A DNA stretch of 64,000 nt from Algibacter sp. L3A6 (GCF_009796825.1 NZ_CP047030.1:3842501-3906500); one strand, 5' to 3'. Positions 34,888-44,452 are shown, counted from the first letter of the stretch. The notes: generated by a model not told the origin, from the letters alone. Numbers and translations are program-made.

Positions 34888-35808
34888 ATGAACGAAATAA
34901 AAATATTTTCACCGGCAACCGTTGCCAACGTATCATGCGGATTCGATGTTTTAGGATTCTGTTTAGATAGTGTTGGCGACGATATGGTGATTAGAAAAAC
35001 CGATAAAAAAGGAATTTTTATAACTAAAATTGTTGGTTTCGATTTGCCTTATGAAACTGAGTTAAACGTTGCTGGCGTTTCGGCTTTAGCCATGTACAAC
35101 GCGATTGATGTCGATTTTGGTTTTGAAATTGAAATATACAAAAACATAAAGCCCGGCAGTGGTATTGGAAGTAGCGCTGCAAGTGCCGTTGGTAGTGTTT
35201 TTGGAATGAACGAACTTTTAGGGCGTCCGTTTAATAAAACAGAACTAACAGCTTTTGCTATTAAAGGTGAAGCCATTGCAAGCAAATGCGAACATGCTGA
35301 TAACTTAGCTCCTGCCCTTTTTGGTGGTTTTACTTTAGTGAAGAGTATTAATCCTGTTCAAATATTAGAAATTCCATCACCAACGGATTTGTACGCCACC
35401 ATTATACATCCTCAGATAGAAATTAAAACATCAGAGTCTCGTGCCGTACTTCCAAAAGAAGTAGCACTTAGCGATGCTATAACCCAATGGGCTAATGTGG
35501 GCAGCTTAGTACATGCCTTGCATACTAGTGATTATAATTTACTTAAAGACTCACTGCACGACGTTATTGTAGAGCCGCATAGAAGTAAGTTAATCCCGCA
35601 TTATAATGACGTAAAAAAGGCATCATTGCAAGCAGGCGCATTAGGTTGTGGTATATCGGGTTCTGGACCATCAATATTTTCATTGAGCAAAGGTTTGGAA
35701 ACAGCTAACAAGATAAAAGAAGCCATTAATAACGTTTATGCAAACACAGGAATTGAATTTGATATTCACGTTTCTAAAATTAATATAGAAGGCGTTAAAA
35801 TAGTTTAA
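34888..35808 (+). CDS. thrB: Homoserine kinase
   Basis: A 306-residue GHMP kinase that phosphorylates homoserine. The ATP loop PGSGIGSSAAS (89-99) is the GHMP motif 2, SPATVANVSCGFDVLG (8-23) is motif 1, and LGCGISGSGPSIFSL is motif 3 near the C-terminus. It starts 62 nt after thrA and continues the operon. Length and motif placement are normal. Confidence 0.95.
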   Translation: MNEIKIFSPATVANVSCGFDVLGFCLDSVGDDMVIRKTDKKGIFITKIVGFDLPYETELNVAGVSALAMYNAIDVDFGFEIEIYKNIKPGSGIGSSAASAVGSVFGMNELLGRPFNKTELTAFAIKGEAIASKCEHADNLAPALFGGFTLVKSINPVQILEIPSPTDLYATIIHPQIEIKTSESRAVLPKEVALSDAITQWANVGSLVHALHTSDYNLLKDSLHDVIVEPHRSKLIPHYNDVKKASLQAGALGCGISGSGPSIFSLSKGLETANKIKEAINNVYANTGIEFDIHVSKINIEGVKIV

Positions 35809-35881
35809 GTTTGATTAATCTCGTCTTTAAGACGCTAATGAAAATCACACTTAAGAATTATAAATTAATAATAAATAGCTT

Positions 35882-35895
35882 CCTGCTTAGGCAGG
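35882..35895 (+). repeat. Small hairpin between thrB and thrC
   Basis: CCTGC TTAG GCAGG forms a 5-bp G+C-rich stem 13 nt before the thrC start (35908), followed by TTTTC. It may be a weak processing or pausing signal that sets the ThrB:ThrC ratio. Confidence 0.35.
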
Positions 35896-35907
35896 TTTTC
35901 ATAAATT

Positions 35908-37200
35908 ATGAACTACTACTCATTAAACAAAGAAGCAGCAAACACATCGTTCAAAGATGCTGTTATAAAAGGATTAGCGCCAGATAAAGGCTTGTATTTT
36001 CCTGAAAGTATTACGCCTTTACCAAAGTCGTTTTTCGATAATATTGATAATTTATCGCATACTGAGATTGCTTTTGAAGCTATTAAACAATTTGTTTCAC
36101 CAGAAATACCTGAAAGTGTTTTAAGAACTATAGTTGAAGAAACATTATCTTTCGATTTCCCTGTTGTAAAGCTTAATGACAACATTTCTACTTTAGAGTT
36201 ATTCCATGGACCAACCATGGCTTTTAAAGATGTTGGTGCTAGATTTATGGCGCGTTGTTTAGGTTATTTCAACAAAGACAACACCAACGAGGTTACTGTT
36301 TTAGTAGCTACGTCTGGAGATACTGGTGGTGCTGTTGCCAATGGTTTTTTAGGTGTTAAAGGTGTAAATGTTGTGATACTTTACCCTAGCGGAAAAGTGA
36401 GTGATATTCAAGAAATGCAACTTACAACTTTAGGGCAAAACATAAAAGCATTAGAAGTAGATGGTACTTTTGATGATTGCCAAGCTATGGTAAAAACAGC
36501 TTTCTTAGACGAAAGTTTAACAAGCAAAATGCAACTTACATCGGCCAACTCGATTAACGTGGCACGTTGGTTACCACAACTTTTCTATTTTATGTTTGCT
36601 TACAAGCAACTACACAATACACACGAAAACATTGTATTCTCTGTGCCAAGTGGAAATTTTGGTAATGTTTGTGCCGGAATGATGGCTCAACAATTAGGCT
36701 TGCCGATTAAGCATTTTATCGCTTCTAATAACGAAAACAATGTGGTTACACGTTATTTAGATTCCGAAAAGTACGAGCCAAAACCATCTGTACAAACTAT
36801 TAGTAATGCTATGGATGTTGGTGCTCCAAGCAATTTTATTCGTATACAGGAAATTTATAAAAATAACTTTAGCGCTTTAAAAGAAAACATCTCTTCTTAT
36901 AGTTTTTCAGATGATGAAACTCGAGAAGCGATGTTAGAAATTTTCAATACATATAATTATGTTGCAGATCCGCATGGAGCTGTTGGATATTTAGGTTCTA
37001 AAAACTACTTAAAAGATAACCCTAACGCACATTGCGTATTTTTAGAAACTGCTCACCCAACAAAATTCTTAGATGTTGTAGAAGAAGTTATAAAAGAAAA
37101 ACAACCACTTCCTGAGCAAATACAATCGGTTATGGGAGGTGAAAAAGTTGCCATTTCTATTGCAACTTATAACGATTTAAAAGATTTCTTATTAAGCTAA
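35908..37200 (+). CDS. thrC: Threonine synthase
   Basis: A 430-residue PLP enzyme that makes threonine from O-phosphohomoserine. The PLP lysine K107 lies in TMAFKDVGARFMARCLG; TSGDTGGAVANGF is the phosphate-binding loop. Its length fits class II threonine synthases such as the E. coli ThrC. It is the last gene of the thr operon, 99 nt after thrB, and ends before a very strong terminator. Confidence 0.95.
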   Translation: MNYYSLNKEAANTSFKDAVIKGLAPDKGLYFPESITPLPKSFFDNIDNLSHTEIAFEAIKQFVSPEIPESVLRTIVEETLSFDFPVVKLNDNISTLELFHGPTMAFKDVGARFMARCLGYFNKDNTNEVTVLVATSGDTGGAVANGFLGVKGVNVVILYPSGKVSDIQEMQLTTLGQNIKALEVDGTFDDCQAMVKTAFLDESLTSKMQLTSANSINVARWLPQLFYFMFAYKQLHNTHENIVFSVPSGNFGNVCAGMMAQQLGLPIKHFIASNNENNVVTRYLDSEKYEPKPSVQTISNAMDVGAPSNFIRIQEIYKNNFSALKENISSYSFSDDETREAMLEIFNTYNYVADPHGAVGYLGSKNYLKDNPNAHCVFLETAHPTKFLDVVEEVIKEKQPLPEQIQSVMGGEKVAISIATYNDLKDFLLS

Positions 37201-37220
37201 ACTTTTAAATAAATCAGCAT

Positions 37221-37281
37221 AAAAAACGGTTTTACAAACATAAACACTCTAGCGTGTTTAGTTGTAAAACCGTTTTTGTTT
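37221..37281. terminator. Strong bidirectional terminator after thrC
   Basis: AAAAACGGTTTTACAA (37222-37237) pairs with TTGTAAAACCGTTTTT (37262-37277), continuing inward as TAAACAC/GTGTTTA. Both strands end in T-runs, serving thrC and the convergent hybrid histidine kinase gene. Confidence 0.92.
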
Positions 37282-37320
37282 TATAAATGAAGGCCTTATA
37301 TAGAAGGTATACTTATTATA

Positions 37321-39057
37321 TTAAGTCGTTAACACTTTATCATACTTTTTCAAAATCGAAAAAACATCTTCTTTGCTAAAAGGTTTAGATAATATATCAT
37401 CGAAACCTAAAGTATCCAATTTATCAATAATTTCAGTACTTGGTATATTTGCGGTAAAGGCAATAACGATTACATCTGGTCTATATTTTTTAATATGACC
37501 AATAGCTTTAAAACCATTCATTTTAGGCATTTCTAAATCTAAAAGAACAAGATCAATATCTTTATGTAATTTTATTTCTTCAATAGCCTCAAGGCCATTT
37601 GTTCCTTTATATATTTTTGGAACATGCTTTTCTAATAGTTTTTTAGCATACATCATGCTAACCATATTATCTTCTACTAATAATAAGGTTGAATTCAATG
37701 AAAAATCATCACTGAAAGTTTCTTTGTTTATCAATTTCTTGGGAGTTAATTCAACGCGTTCTAAACTTAAAGGGAATTGAAATCGCGTACCTTTATTTAA
37801 TCTACTTTCTATTTTTATCTCAGAGTTCATGGCTATTATAATGGATTGAGAAATAGCCAAACCTAAACCTGTGCCACCGTATACGGGATTTTTTTCATTT
37901 TTAATTTGATGAAAACTTTCAAATACTTTCTTTAAATTTCTAGGAGCTATACCAATTCCGGTATCCTGAACCACAAAATGTACAGATACCATATCGTTAT
38001 GTAATTCAACAACTTCAGCCGAAAAGGTAATTCTCCCTTGTTCTGTAAATTTAATGGCATTTGATATCAAATTATGCACAACCTGAGCAAAACGCTTTCC
38101 ATCTACATTAACAACAACGTCCTTTAATCTACTATCGATGTACGAATGAAGTTCTAAGTTTTTTTCTTCTGCTTTATTAATAAACGGAATTGTAATTTTA
38201 TTCAGAAAATCGTAAAGTTCCTTAGGTTCATTAAACAACTCAAAACGGCCAGATTCTATTTTATGAATATCTAACATATCATTAACTAATAATAACATGT
38301 TATCATTACAATAATCTAAAATTTCAAAGTACTTCTTAGTCGTAGCCTCGTTGTTATCATTACCTAAAATTAATTGGGTAACACCATTGATACTATTAAT
38401 TTGTGTACGTAATTCGTGCCCAAGGTTAGATAACACTCTAGTTCTTCTGTCCTTCTCGTTTTCGGCATCTTCCTTATCACTAAATATTTTTTTTATAAAA
38501 GATTTACTTTGGCCAAGTGCTTGTAGCGAAAAAACCATAATAAGTATAAAGGCTACTGATGAGTTGATAACAAACTTTAAGTGCACTTCTTCTTTCGTTA
38601 AATCCGTATAATAGTTTGAATATAATGGAGAAACCACAACAGTAATAACCATTAATGAAATAATTACCGCATATAGAATATTAGTATGTTTTTGAAAATA
38701 GATTTCGTGCCTAATAACGTACGGTAAGCAAAAAAGCATAACCAATTGAAACCAATAATATCCAGACATTAAACCTTCTAAATAAGATAGACCAACCAAG
38801 GCACTTCCTAATGTTATGTATACAATATATGGGCCAGCTAAATAATTACGGCGTACCACAAAAAAATAGACACTAACAAAAAAGCTTATTAAAGGCAATA
38901 TAATGAGCAATGCCGAAGCGGTTAATCCTTGCTTGTAGTTCCAAATAGTGTAAGCTCCAGTAAAAAGCGTAGTAGATAAATAAATACGAATAGCGTGCTT
39001 AAAAAAAGTTTTACGCTTTAAATCTTTAAAATTGAGAGTCCTTATTGTTGGTTCCAT
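37321..39057 (-). CDS. Hybrid histidine kinase with receiver domain
   Basis: A 578-residue membrane sensor. I place the start at the ATG at 39057 (MEPTIRTLNF); the frame extends 16 codons further but those residues are not typical. Six hydrophobic helices (about 25-185) form a 7TM-like sensor without a large extracytoplasmic domain. The dimerisation domain has H214 (LSNLGHELRT), followed by the ATPase domain (VVHNLISNAIKF, DTGIGI, GGTGLGLAIS), and a C-terminal receiver domain with the phospho-acceptor D507 (VLLDLEMPKMNG). It resembles hybrid kinases that use an external phosphotransfer partner. Signal unknown. Confidence 0.9.
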   Translation of the reverse strand: MEPTIRTLNFKDLKRKTFFKHAIRIYLSTTLFTGAYTIWNYKQGLTASALLIILPLISFFVSVYFFVVRRNYLAGPYIVYITLGSALVGLSYLEGLMSGYYWFQLVMLFCLPYVIRHEIYFQKHTNILYAVIISLMVITVVVSPLYSNYYTDLTKEEVHLKFVINSSVAFILIMVFSLQALGQSKSFIKKIFSDKEDAENEKDRRTRVLSNLGHELRTQINSINGVTQLILGNDNNEATTKKYFEILDYCNDNMLLLVNDMLDIHKIESGRFELFNEPKELYDFLNKITIPFINKAEEKNLELHSYIDSRLKDVVVNVDGKRFAQVVHNLISNAIKFTEQGRITFSAEVVELHNDMVSVHFVVQDTGIGIAPRNLKKVFESFHQIKNEKNPVYGGTGLGLAISQSIIIAMNSEIKIESRLNKGTRFQFPLSLERVELTPKKLINKETFSDDFSLNSTLLLVEDNMVSMMYAKKLLEKHVPKIYKGTNGLEAIEEIKLHKDIDLVLLDLEMPKMNGFKAIGHIKKYRPDVIVIAFTANIPSTEIIDKLDTLGFDDILSKPFSKEDVFSILKKYDKVLTT

Positions 39058-39257
39058 TTGGAAATTGCTACAGACAAAAGAAACGCTTTTACCGATTAAA
39101 TGCAAGTTTGGTAAAATATTTTTTCAAAAAAAACACATGAAAATGCTTTTAATCTATAATCTATTCCATTCTTTTTGAAATAATTATCAATACAGCCTCT
39201 ATTTTAGGTGTTAATATATCATCAGAATAGATTAAAAGTAAATCTATATTTTTTCAA

Positions 39258-39265
39258 TACATTTG
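39258..39265 (+). promoter_or_regulatory. -7 element before gcvT
   Basis: TACATTTG fits TAnnTTTG 51 nt before the gcvT start; no convincing TTG at -33. No glycine riboswitch-like structure was seen in the leader. Confidence 0.35.
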
Positions 39266-39316
39266 TTTTCTGAAACGATTCACTAATATTTATAAAATCA
39301 TAAAAACACAACCTTA

Positions 39317-40396
39317 ATGAAAAACACAGCCTTAACCCAAACTCACGAAGCTCTAGGAGCTAAAATGGTACCTTTTGCAGGATATAATATGCCTGTTCAA
39401 TATGAAGGTGTAAATGCTGAACATGAAACGGTAAGAACTAGCGTTGGTGTTTTTGATGTTTCTCATATGGGTGAATTTTTAATTGAAGGTCAACATGCAT
39501 TAAGTTTAATTCAAAAAGTATCTAGTAACGATGCTTCAAAATTAACTATAGGAAAAGCACAATATAGCTGTTTACCAAATGATAAAGGCGGTATTGTAGA
39601 CGATTTAATTATTTATAAAATAAAAGAAGAAACATATCTTTTAGTAGTTAATGCAAGCAATATTGAAAAAGATTGGAATTGGATTCAGTCTAAAAACAAT
39701 GTTGGAGCAGAAATGAAGAATTTAAGCGAAGATTATTCATTATTAGCCATTCAAGGTCCAAAAGCTATTGAAGCTATGCAATCTATTACAAGTCACGATT
39801 TGGCTGCTATTAAATTTTACAATTTTGTAGTTGGAGATTTTGCAGGTATCGAAAACGTGATTATATCGGCTACTGGTTATACAGGTAGTGGTGGATTTGA
39901 AATTTATTGTAAAAACACCGAAGTAAAACAAGTTTGGGATAACGTTTTTAAAGCTGGTGCAGATTACGGCATTAAGCCTATTGGTTTAGCAGCACGTGAT
40001 ACCTTACGTTTAGAAATGGGGTATTGCCTTTACGGAAATGATATTGATGACACCACCTCTCCTATTGAGGCTGGTTTAAGTTGGATTACAAAATTCAACA
40101 AAGACTTTACAAACTCAGAGGCTTTAAAAGCAGAAAAAGAACGCGGATCGGAAAGAAAATTAATTGCTTTCGAATTAGACGAGCGCGGCATTCCTCGTCA
40201 TGATTATGATATCGTTGATGGTAATGGTAACAAAATTGGTGTGGTAACTTCTGGAACCATGTCTCCTAGTTTAGGTATAGGTATTGGCTTAGGTTATGTG
40301 CCAACGGTTTTTGCCGATGTAAACAGTAAAATAAATATTCAAATTAGAAAAAAAGCGGTACCTGCAACAGTAGTTAAATTACCGTTTTACAAATAG
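39317..40396 (+). CDS. gcvT: Aminomethyltransferase, glycine cleavage T protein
   Basis: A 359-residue folate-dependent enzyme of the glycine cleavage system. MVPFAGYNMPVQYEGVNAEH, GVFDVSHMGEF, ATGYTGSGGFEIY and LAARDTLRLEMGYCLYGNDI are the family's characteristic stretches. It transfers the methylene group from the H-protein-bound aminomethyl to tetrahydrofolate. The gcvP and gcvH genes are not adjacent. Glutaminase follows after 3 nt, so the two are cotranscribed. Confidence 0.95.
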   Translation: MKNTALTQTHEALGAKMVPFAGYNMPVQYEGVNAEHETVRTSVGVFDVSHMGEFLIEGQHALSLIQKVSSNDASKLTIGKAQYSCLPNDKGGIVDDLIIYKIKEETYLLVVNASNIEKDWNWIQSKNNVGAEMKNLSEDYSLLAIQGPKAIEAMQSITSHDLAAIKFYNFVVGDFAGIENVIISATGYTGSGGFEIYCKNTEVKQVWDNVFKAGADYGIKPIGLAARDTLRLEMGYCLYGNDIDDTTSPIEAGLSWITKFNKDFTNSEALKAEKERGSERKLIAFELDERGIPRHDYDIVDGNGNKIGVVTSGTMSPSLGIGIGLGYVPTVFADVNSKINIQIRKKAVPATVVKLPFYK

Positions 40397-40399
40397 TCT

Positions 40400-41314
40400 A
40401 TGTTAGATTTTCAAGCTATTTTAGAAAGCATTCAAAAAAACGCTACAGAAGCACCCGATAAGGGTGCTGTGGCAACATATATTCCGGAGTTAGCCCATAT
40501 TAGTAAGGATAACTTCGGAATTCATTTACGCACTTCCGATGGAAAAAGTTATGGGGCAGGCGATTTTAATAAACCCTTTTCCATACAGAGTATTTCTAAA
40601 GTTTTAGCGCTATCTAAAGCTATGTCGCTAATTGGCGAAAATATTTGGAAACGTATGGATGTCGAGCCCTCTGGCCACCCGTTTAACCAATTGGCTTTAT
40701 TGGAAATTGAAAATGGTATTCCCCGAAATCCATTTATTAATTCTGGAGCTATTGTAATTGCAGATATTCTACTTTCAAATTTAGAAAATCCAAAAGAAGA
40801 TTTTTTAAATTACGTACGCGATTTAACTAACGATCAAACTATAGAATATAACCAAGCCGTTGCAGATTCTGAAAAACGAACAGGTTTTAAAAATTATGCG
40901 GCAGCCAATCTTCTAAAATCATTTAAAAATTTAGACAATCCAGTAAATGATGTTTTAGATTTTTATTTTCAACAATGCTCATTAGAGATGACGTGTAGCC
41001 AACTAACAAAAACATTTTCGTTTTTGGCAAATAAAGGCACCTGTATGTTAGATAAAGTACGCCTTACTGAAACTCAAGCAAAACGTATAAATGCCATAAT
41101 GCTTACTTGTGGATTTTACGATGAGGCTGGCGAATTCGCTTTTGAGGTAGGTTTACCAGGTAAATCTGGTGTTGGCGGTGGTATTGTAGCGCTTCTACCC
41201 GATAATTTTACTATTGCAACATGGTCTCCAGGACTAAATAAAAAAGGAAATTCTAAACTTGGCATGTTGGCTTTAGAGGCTTTTACGACTAAAACAAAGT
41301 TATCCATTTTCTAA
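40400..41314 (+). CDS. glsA: Glutaminase A
   Basis: A 304-residue serine-lysine type glutaminase (glutamine to glutamate plus ammonia). The Ser64-x-x-Lys67 pair lies in SIQSISKVLALS; NPFINSGAIVIADIL and FEVGLPGKSGVGGGIVALLP are conserved blocks. Length matches E. coli YneH/YbaS. It begins 3 nt after gcvT, an unusual pairing that may reflect shared nitrogen flow. Cytoplasmic. Confidence 0.94.
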   Translation: MLDFQAILESIQKNATEAPDKGAVATYIPELAHISKDNFGIHLRTSDGKSYGAGDFNKPFSIQSISKVLALSKAMSLIGENIWKRMDVEPSGHPFNQLALLEIENGIPRNPFINSGAIVIADILLSNLENPKEDFLNYVRDLTNDQTIEYNQAVADSEKRTGFKNYAAANLLKSFKNLDNPVNDVLDFYFQQCSLEMTCSQLTKTFSFLANKGTCMLDKVRLTETQAKRINAIMLTCGFYDEAGEFAFEVGLPGKSGVGGGIVALLPDNFTIATWSPGLNKKGNSKLGMLALEAFTTKTKLSIF

Positions 41315-41353
41315 GTTACAATTAACTTATAAATGGCTTAAGAAGTTTGATGT

Positions 41354-42187
41354 ATGATAAAGCGGGAAAGTAAACATAGAATTCTAATTTTAGGAGTAAG
41401 TGGCTTTTTAGGAAGCGCCATTTACAAAGAGCTTTTCCCCTATTTTAGAACCTCGGGTACATATAATACAACGAACAAAGCCTTAGAAAAAAATCGTCAG
41501 TTTTTTCATTATAATTATGAAGAAGATGATATTTACGAAATTCTAGATATTGTAAAACCAACCATCATTATTTCGGCGCTTCGTGGTGATTTTTCTAAAC
41601 AAGTTATGCTACACAGGCACTTGGCGGAGTATTTACTATTAGAAAACACCAAACTCATCTTTTTATCTTCCGCAAACGTATTTGATGCCTACAGCAAATA
41701 CCCAAGTTACGAACAAGATAAAACACTTAGTAATAGTATTTATGGTCACTTCAAAATTAAAATTGAAAACATGCTACTGCGCCTACCAAAAAAGAAAGTG
41801 GCTATTGTAAGGTTACCTATGGTTTTTGGTTCGCATGCGCCAAGGTTAATAGAAATACTTCAACTTATAGATTTAAATGAACCAATTGAAGTGTTTCCTA
41901 ATTTAGTAATGAATGTCACTTCTGATAACAAATTGACACAGCAAATTCATTACATCATCAACCGGAATAAATCCGGTGTTTTCCATCTCGGAAGTAATGA
42001 TTTAGTACATCACGACGATTTTATAAAAGAAATTATAGAAACACTTCACCTAGAACATAAAGCAAAATACAAGCAAGTTTTTACAACCAACGATGAGCGC
42101 TATTTAGCTGTTTTACCAAAATTCAACAAGTTACCAAAACACTTACAATTGGTGAGTCAGGATATTTTATTAGAATTAAAAAAATGA
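41354..42187 (+). CDS. SDR-family nucleotide-sugar-type reductase (RmlD-like)
   Basis: A 277-residue extended short-chain dehydrogenase. GVSGFLGSAIY (14-24) is the nucleotide-binding glycine motif, and the FLSSANVFDAYSKYPSYEQDK stretch is in the position of the RmlD substrate loop. It differs from classical RmlD in several loop segments, so dTDP-rhamnose synthesis is not certain. It starts 39 nt after the glutaminase stop on the same strand. Confidence 0.8.
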   Translation: MIKRESKHRILILGVSGFLGSAIYKELFPYFRTSGTYNTTNKALEKNRQFFHYNYEEDDIYEILDIVKPTIIISALRGDFSKQVMLHRHLAEYLLLENTKLIFLSSANVFDAYSKYPSYEQDKTLSNSIYGHFKIKIENMLLRLPKKKVAIVRLPMVFGSHAPRLIEILQLIDLNEPIEVFPNLVMNVTSDNKLTQQIHYIINRNKSGVFHLGSNDLVHHDDFIKEIIETLHLEHKAKYKQVFTTNDERYLAVLPKFNKLPKHLQLVSQDILLELKK

Positions 42188-42241
42188 GCATATTATCCGT
42201 AAATAAATCACTAATTTAGTCTCTTCAAAAACATATAAATA

Positions 42242-42538
42242 ATGATGAAACTTTCCGAAGACGATATAGAAAAAAGATTGCTTCAATACCCAGATTGGGA
42301 GTATTATGAAAATGCAATTCACGCCGAATTTGAATTCGATAATTTTAAAGATTGCTTTAGCGCTATGAGTCGTATAGCTTTTGAATGCGAAGCTTTAAAC
42401 CATCATCCAGATTGGAGTAATGTTTACAATGTGCTCAATATTTCAATCTCTACGCACGATGCAGATGGTGTAACTGCCAAAGATTTTAAACTAGCCAAAG
42501 CTATTGATAGCATTGTAGTGCCTGAAGACGAGGAATAA
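42242..42538 (+). CDS. 4a-hydroxytetrahydrobiopterin dehydratase (PCD/DCoH)
   Basis: A 98-residue protein with the PCD signature HHPDWSNVYN and STHDADGVTAKDF, plus FKDCFSAMSRIAFECEALN. It removes water from 4a-hydroxytetrahydrobiopterin to recycle the pterin. Two ATGs in a row (42242 and 42245) both fit. No phenylalanine hydroxylase (phhA) gene is present in the window. It lies 54 nt after the SDR gene. Confidence 0.92.
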   Translation: MMKLSEDDIEKRLLQYPDWEYYENAIHAEFEFDNFKDCFSAMSRIAFECEALNHHPDWSNVYNVLNISISTHDADGVTAKDFKLAKAIDSIVVPEDEE

Positions 42539-42539
42539 T

Positions 42540-42569
42540 TTGTATTTCTGCTGAAGGTTTTTAACTTTG
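42540..42569 (+). promoter_or_regulatory. Promoter of yebC
   Basis: TTG (42540-42542), 19-nt spacer and TAACTTTG (42562-42569) match the Bacteroidetes consensus. The leader after it contains the TTTTCGC/GCGAAAA palindrome. Confidence 0.7.
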
Positions 42570-42591
42570 TGCGATTAAAATAATAGACGTG

Positions 42592-42609
42592 TTTTCGCTT
42601 TCGCGAAAA
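42592..42609 (+). repeat. TTTTCGC...GCGAAAA palindrome in the yebC leader
   Basis: TTTTCGC TTTC GCGAAAA gives 7-bp arms and a 4-nt loop 77 nt before the yebC start. Related GCGAAAGCG words appear elsewhere (for example 34580-34595 in thrA), in line with short palindromes common in Flavobacteriia. Confidence 0.45.
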
Positions 42610-42686
42610 TATAACAATAATAGTGAAATTGATACATCTAGAATATCCAGAGGCATTGAGATCACATCAACTAAAAGAATGTAATT

Positions 42687-43406
42687 ATGGGAAGAGCTTT
42701 TGAATTTAGAAAAGCAAGAAAAATGAAACGTTGGTCTGCTATGAGCAAAGCCTTTACACGTATTGGTAAAGATATTGTTATGGCGGTTAAAGAAGGAGGA
42801 CCCGATCCTGCAAGTAACTCGCGTTTACGTGCTGTAATACAAAATGCTAAGGCTGTAAATATGCCTAAGGATAATGTAGAACGTGCCATTAAAAAAGCAA
42901 GTGAAAAAGGCCAAGGCGATTATAAAGAGGTTCTTTTTGAAGGTTATGCACCACATGGTATTGCTGTTTTAGTAGAAACTGCTACAGATAACAATACTAG
43001 AACAGTTGCTAATGTACGTAGCTATTTTAACAAATGTGATGGTAGTTTAGGTACTTCTGGTTCTGTAGTTTTTATGTTCGACCATACTTGTAATTTTAGA
43101 ATTGATGCGGAAGGATTAGATCCTGAAGAATTAGAACTTGAATTCATCGATTTTGGTGCAGAAGAAGTATTTGCCGATGATGATGGTATTTTAATTTATG
43201 CACCTTTTGAAAGTTTTGGAGCCATTCAAGCTGAATTAGAATCTCGAGAAATTGAAATTTTATCTTCTGGATTTGAACGCATTCCACAAGTTACAAAGCC
43301 TCTATCTGCAGATGAAGCTGCCGATGTAGAAAAACTTTTAGAAAAACTGGAAGAAGATGATGATGTACAAAATGTATATCATACCATGGAAGAAAGTGCT
43401 GAGTAA
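42687..43406 (+). CDS. YebC/PmpR-family translation/transcription factor
   Basis: A 239-residue member of the YebC family. The N-terminus MGRAFEFRKARKMKRW and the FTRIGKDIVMAVKEGGPDP, NMPKDNVERAIKKA and TATDNNTRTVANVRSYF stretches are strongly conserved. YebC-type proteins were long called transcriptional regulators; some (YebC/TACO1, YebC2) help ribosomes pass proline-rich stalls. It is a single-gene unit with its own promoter and a terminator just downstream. Confidence 0.93.
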   Translation: MGRAFEFRKARKMKRWSAMSKAFTRIGKDIVMAVKEGGPDPASNSRLRAVIQNAKAVNMPKDNVERAIKKASEKGQGDYKEVLFEGYAPHGIAVLVETATDNNTRTVANVRSYFNKCDGSLGTSGSVVFMFDHTCNFRIDAEGLDPEELELEFIDFGAEEVFADDDGILIYAPFESFGAIQAELESREIEILSSGFERIPQVTKPLSADEAADVEKLLEKLEEDDDVQNVYHTMEESAE

Positions 43407-43424
43407 TATTCAACTTAATATATT

Positions 43425-43452
43425 AAAGAGAACTTAGCGGTTCTCTTTTTTT
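43425..43452 (+). terminator. Terminator of yebC
   Basis: AAAGAGAAC (43425-43433), loop TTAGCG, and GTTCTCTTT followed by T's. It lies 18 nt after the yebC stop and ends just before the Gfo/Idh gene start at 43464. Confidence 0.88.
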
Positions 43453-43463
43453 ATACTTTATAT

Positions 43464-44438
43464 ATGAAAACAATAAACTGGGGAATTATAGGTTGCGGGA
43501 ATGTAACCGAAGTTAAAAGTGGACCTGCTTACAAACTTACAAGTGGTTTTAATATTGAAGCCGTGATGCGTCGTGATCGAGAAAAACTTGAAGATTATGC
43601 TAAGCGTCACAACATCAATAAAACATATACAGATGCCGATGCACTTATTAATGATAGTAGCATTGATGCCATTTATATAGCAACGCCACCCGATAGCCAT
43701 AAACTTTACGCCTTAAAGGTTGCTGCCGCTGGAAAAACATGTTGTATCGAAAAGCCACTAAGCCCAAGTTATGCTGATAGTTTAGAAATATATAATGCTT
43801 TTAAGAAAAAAAACAGCCCACTATTTGTAGCCTATTATCGTAGATCTTTACCACGGTTTTTAAAAGTTAAAGAATGGTTAGACAATAACTTTATTGGCGA
43901 TGTTAGGCATATATCGGCGCATTTAAGCAAACCTGCAAACCAAACCGATTTATTAAAAAAAGATAATTGGCGAACAGATTCTAAAATTGCACCCGCAGGT
44001 TATTTTGATGATTTAGCCAGCCATGGATTAGATTTATTTACCTTCTTTTTAGGAGATATAGAAGATGCCAAAGGCTTCAGTTTAAATCAGCAAAATTTAT
44101 ATTCTGCTAAGGATGCCGTTACCGCGTCTTGGTTGCATAAAAATGGTATTACAGGCTCTGGAACTTGGAATTTTGGATGTAGTGATCATGTAGATCATGT
44201 TACTATTTATGGTAGTAAAGGCACCATTGAATTCTCTGTATTTCATGAAAACCCAATTGTACTAAAAAGCGAATCTAAAACTCAATCGTTAGTTATTGAA
44301 AACCCAAAACATATACAAACACCACATGTTGAAAACATGAAAGCAGTTTTGTTTAATGAATTAGCTGCACATCCTTCTACAGGAAAAACAGCATTGCATA
44401 CCAGTTGGGTAATGGATAAAATTTTAGATAAGCTCTAA
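43464..44438 (+). CDS. Gfo/Idh/MocA-family oxidoreductase
   Basis: A 324-residue NAD(P)-dependent dehydrogenase. GIIGCGNVTEVKSGPAY is the Rossmann motif at the N-terminus, EKPLSP is the conserved EKP catalytic Lys motif, and HISAHLSKP and FDDLASHGLDLFTFFLGD are family positions. Members act on sugars, inositol or related polyols. It follows the yebC terminator, and its stop is 14 nt from the convergent NYN gene. Substrate unknown. Confidence 0.88.
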   Translation: MKTINWGIIGCGNVTEVKSGPAYKLTSGFNIEAVMRRDREKLEDYAKRHNINKTYTDADALINDSSIDAIYIATPPDSHKLYALKVAAAGKTCCIEKPLSPSYADSLEIYNAFKKKNSPLFVAYYRRSLPRFLKVKEWLDNNFIGDVRHISAHLSKPANQTDLLKKDNWRTDSKIAPAGYFDDLASHGLDLFTFFLGDIEDAKGFSLNQQNLYSAKDAVTASWLHKNGITGSGTWNFGCSDHVDHVTIYGSKGTIEFSVFHENPIVLKSESKTQSLVIENPKHIQTPHVENMKAVLFNELAAHPSTGKTALHTSWVMDKILDKL

Positions 44439-44452
44439 ATACTACTACTTTA

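Noticed and set aside
39266..39316. Glycine riboswitch before gcvT
   Set aside because: The leader is only about 50 nt and AT-rich, with none of the conserved riboswitch core.
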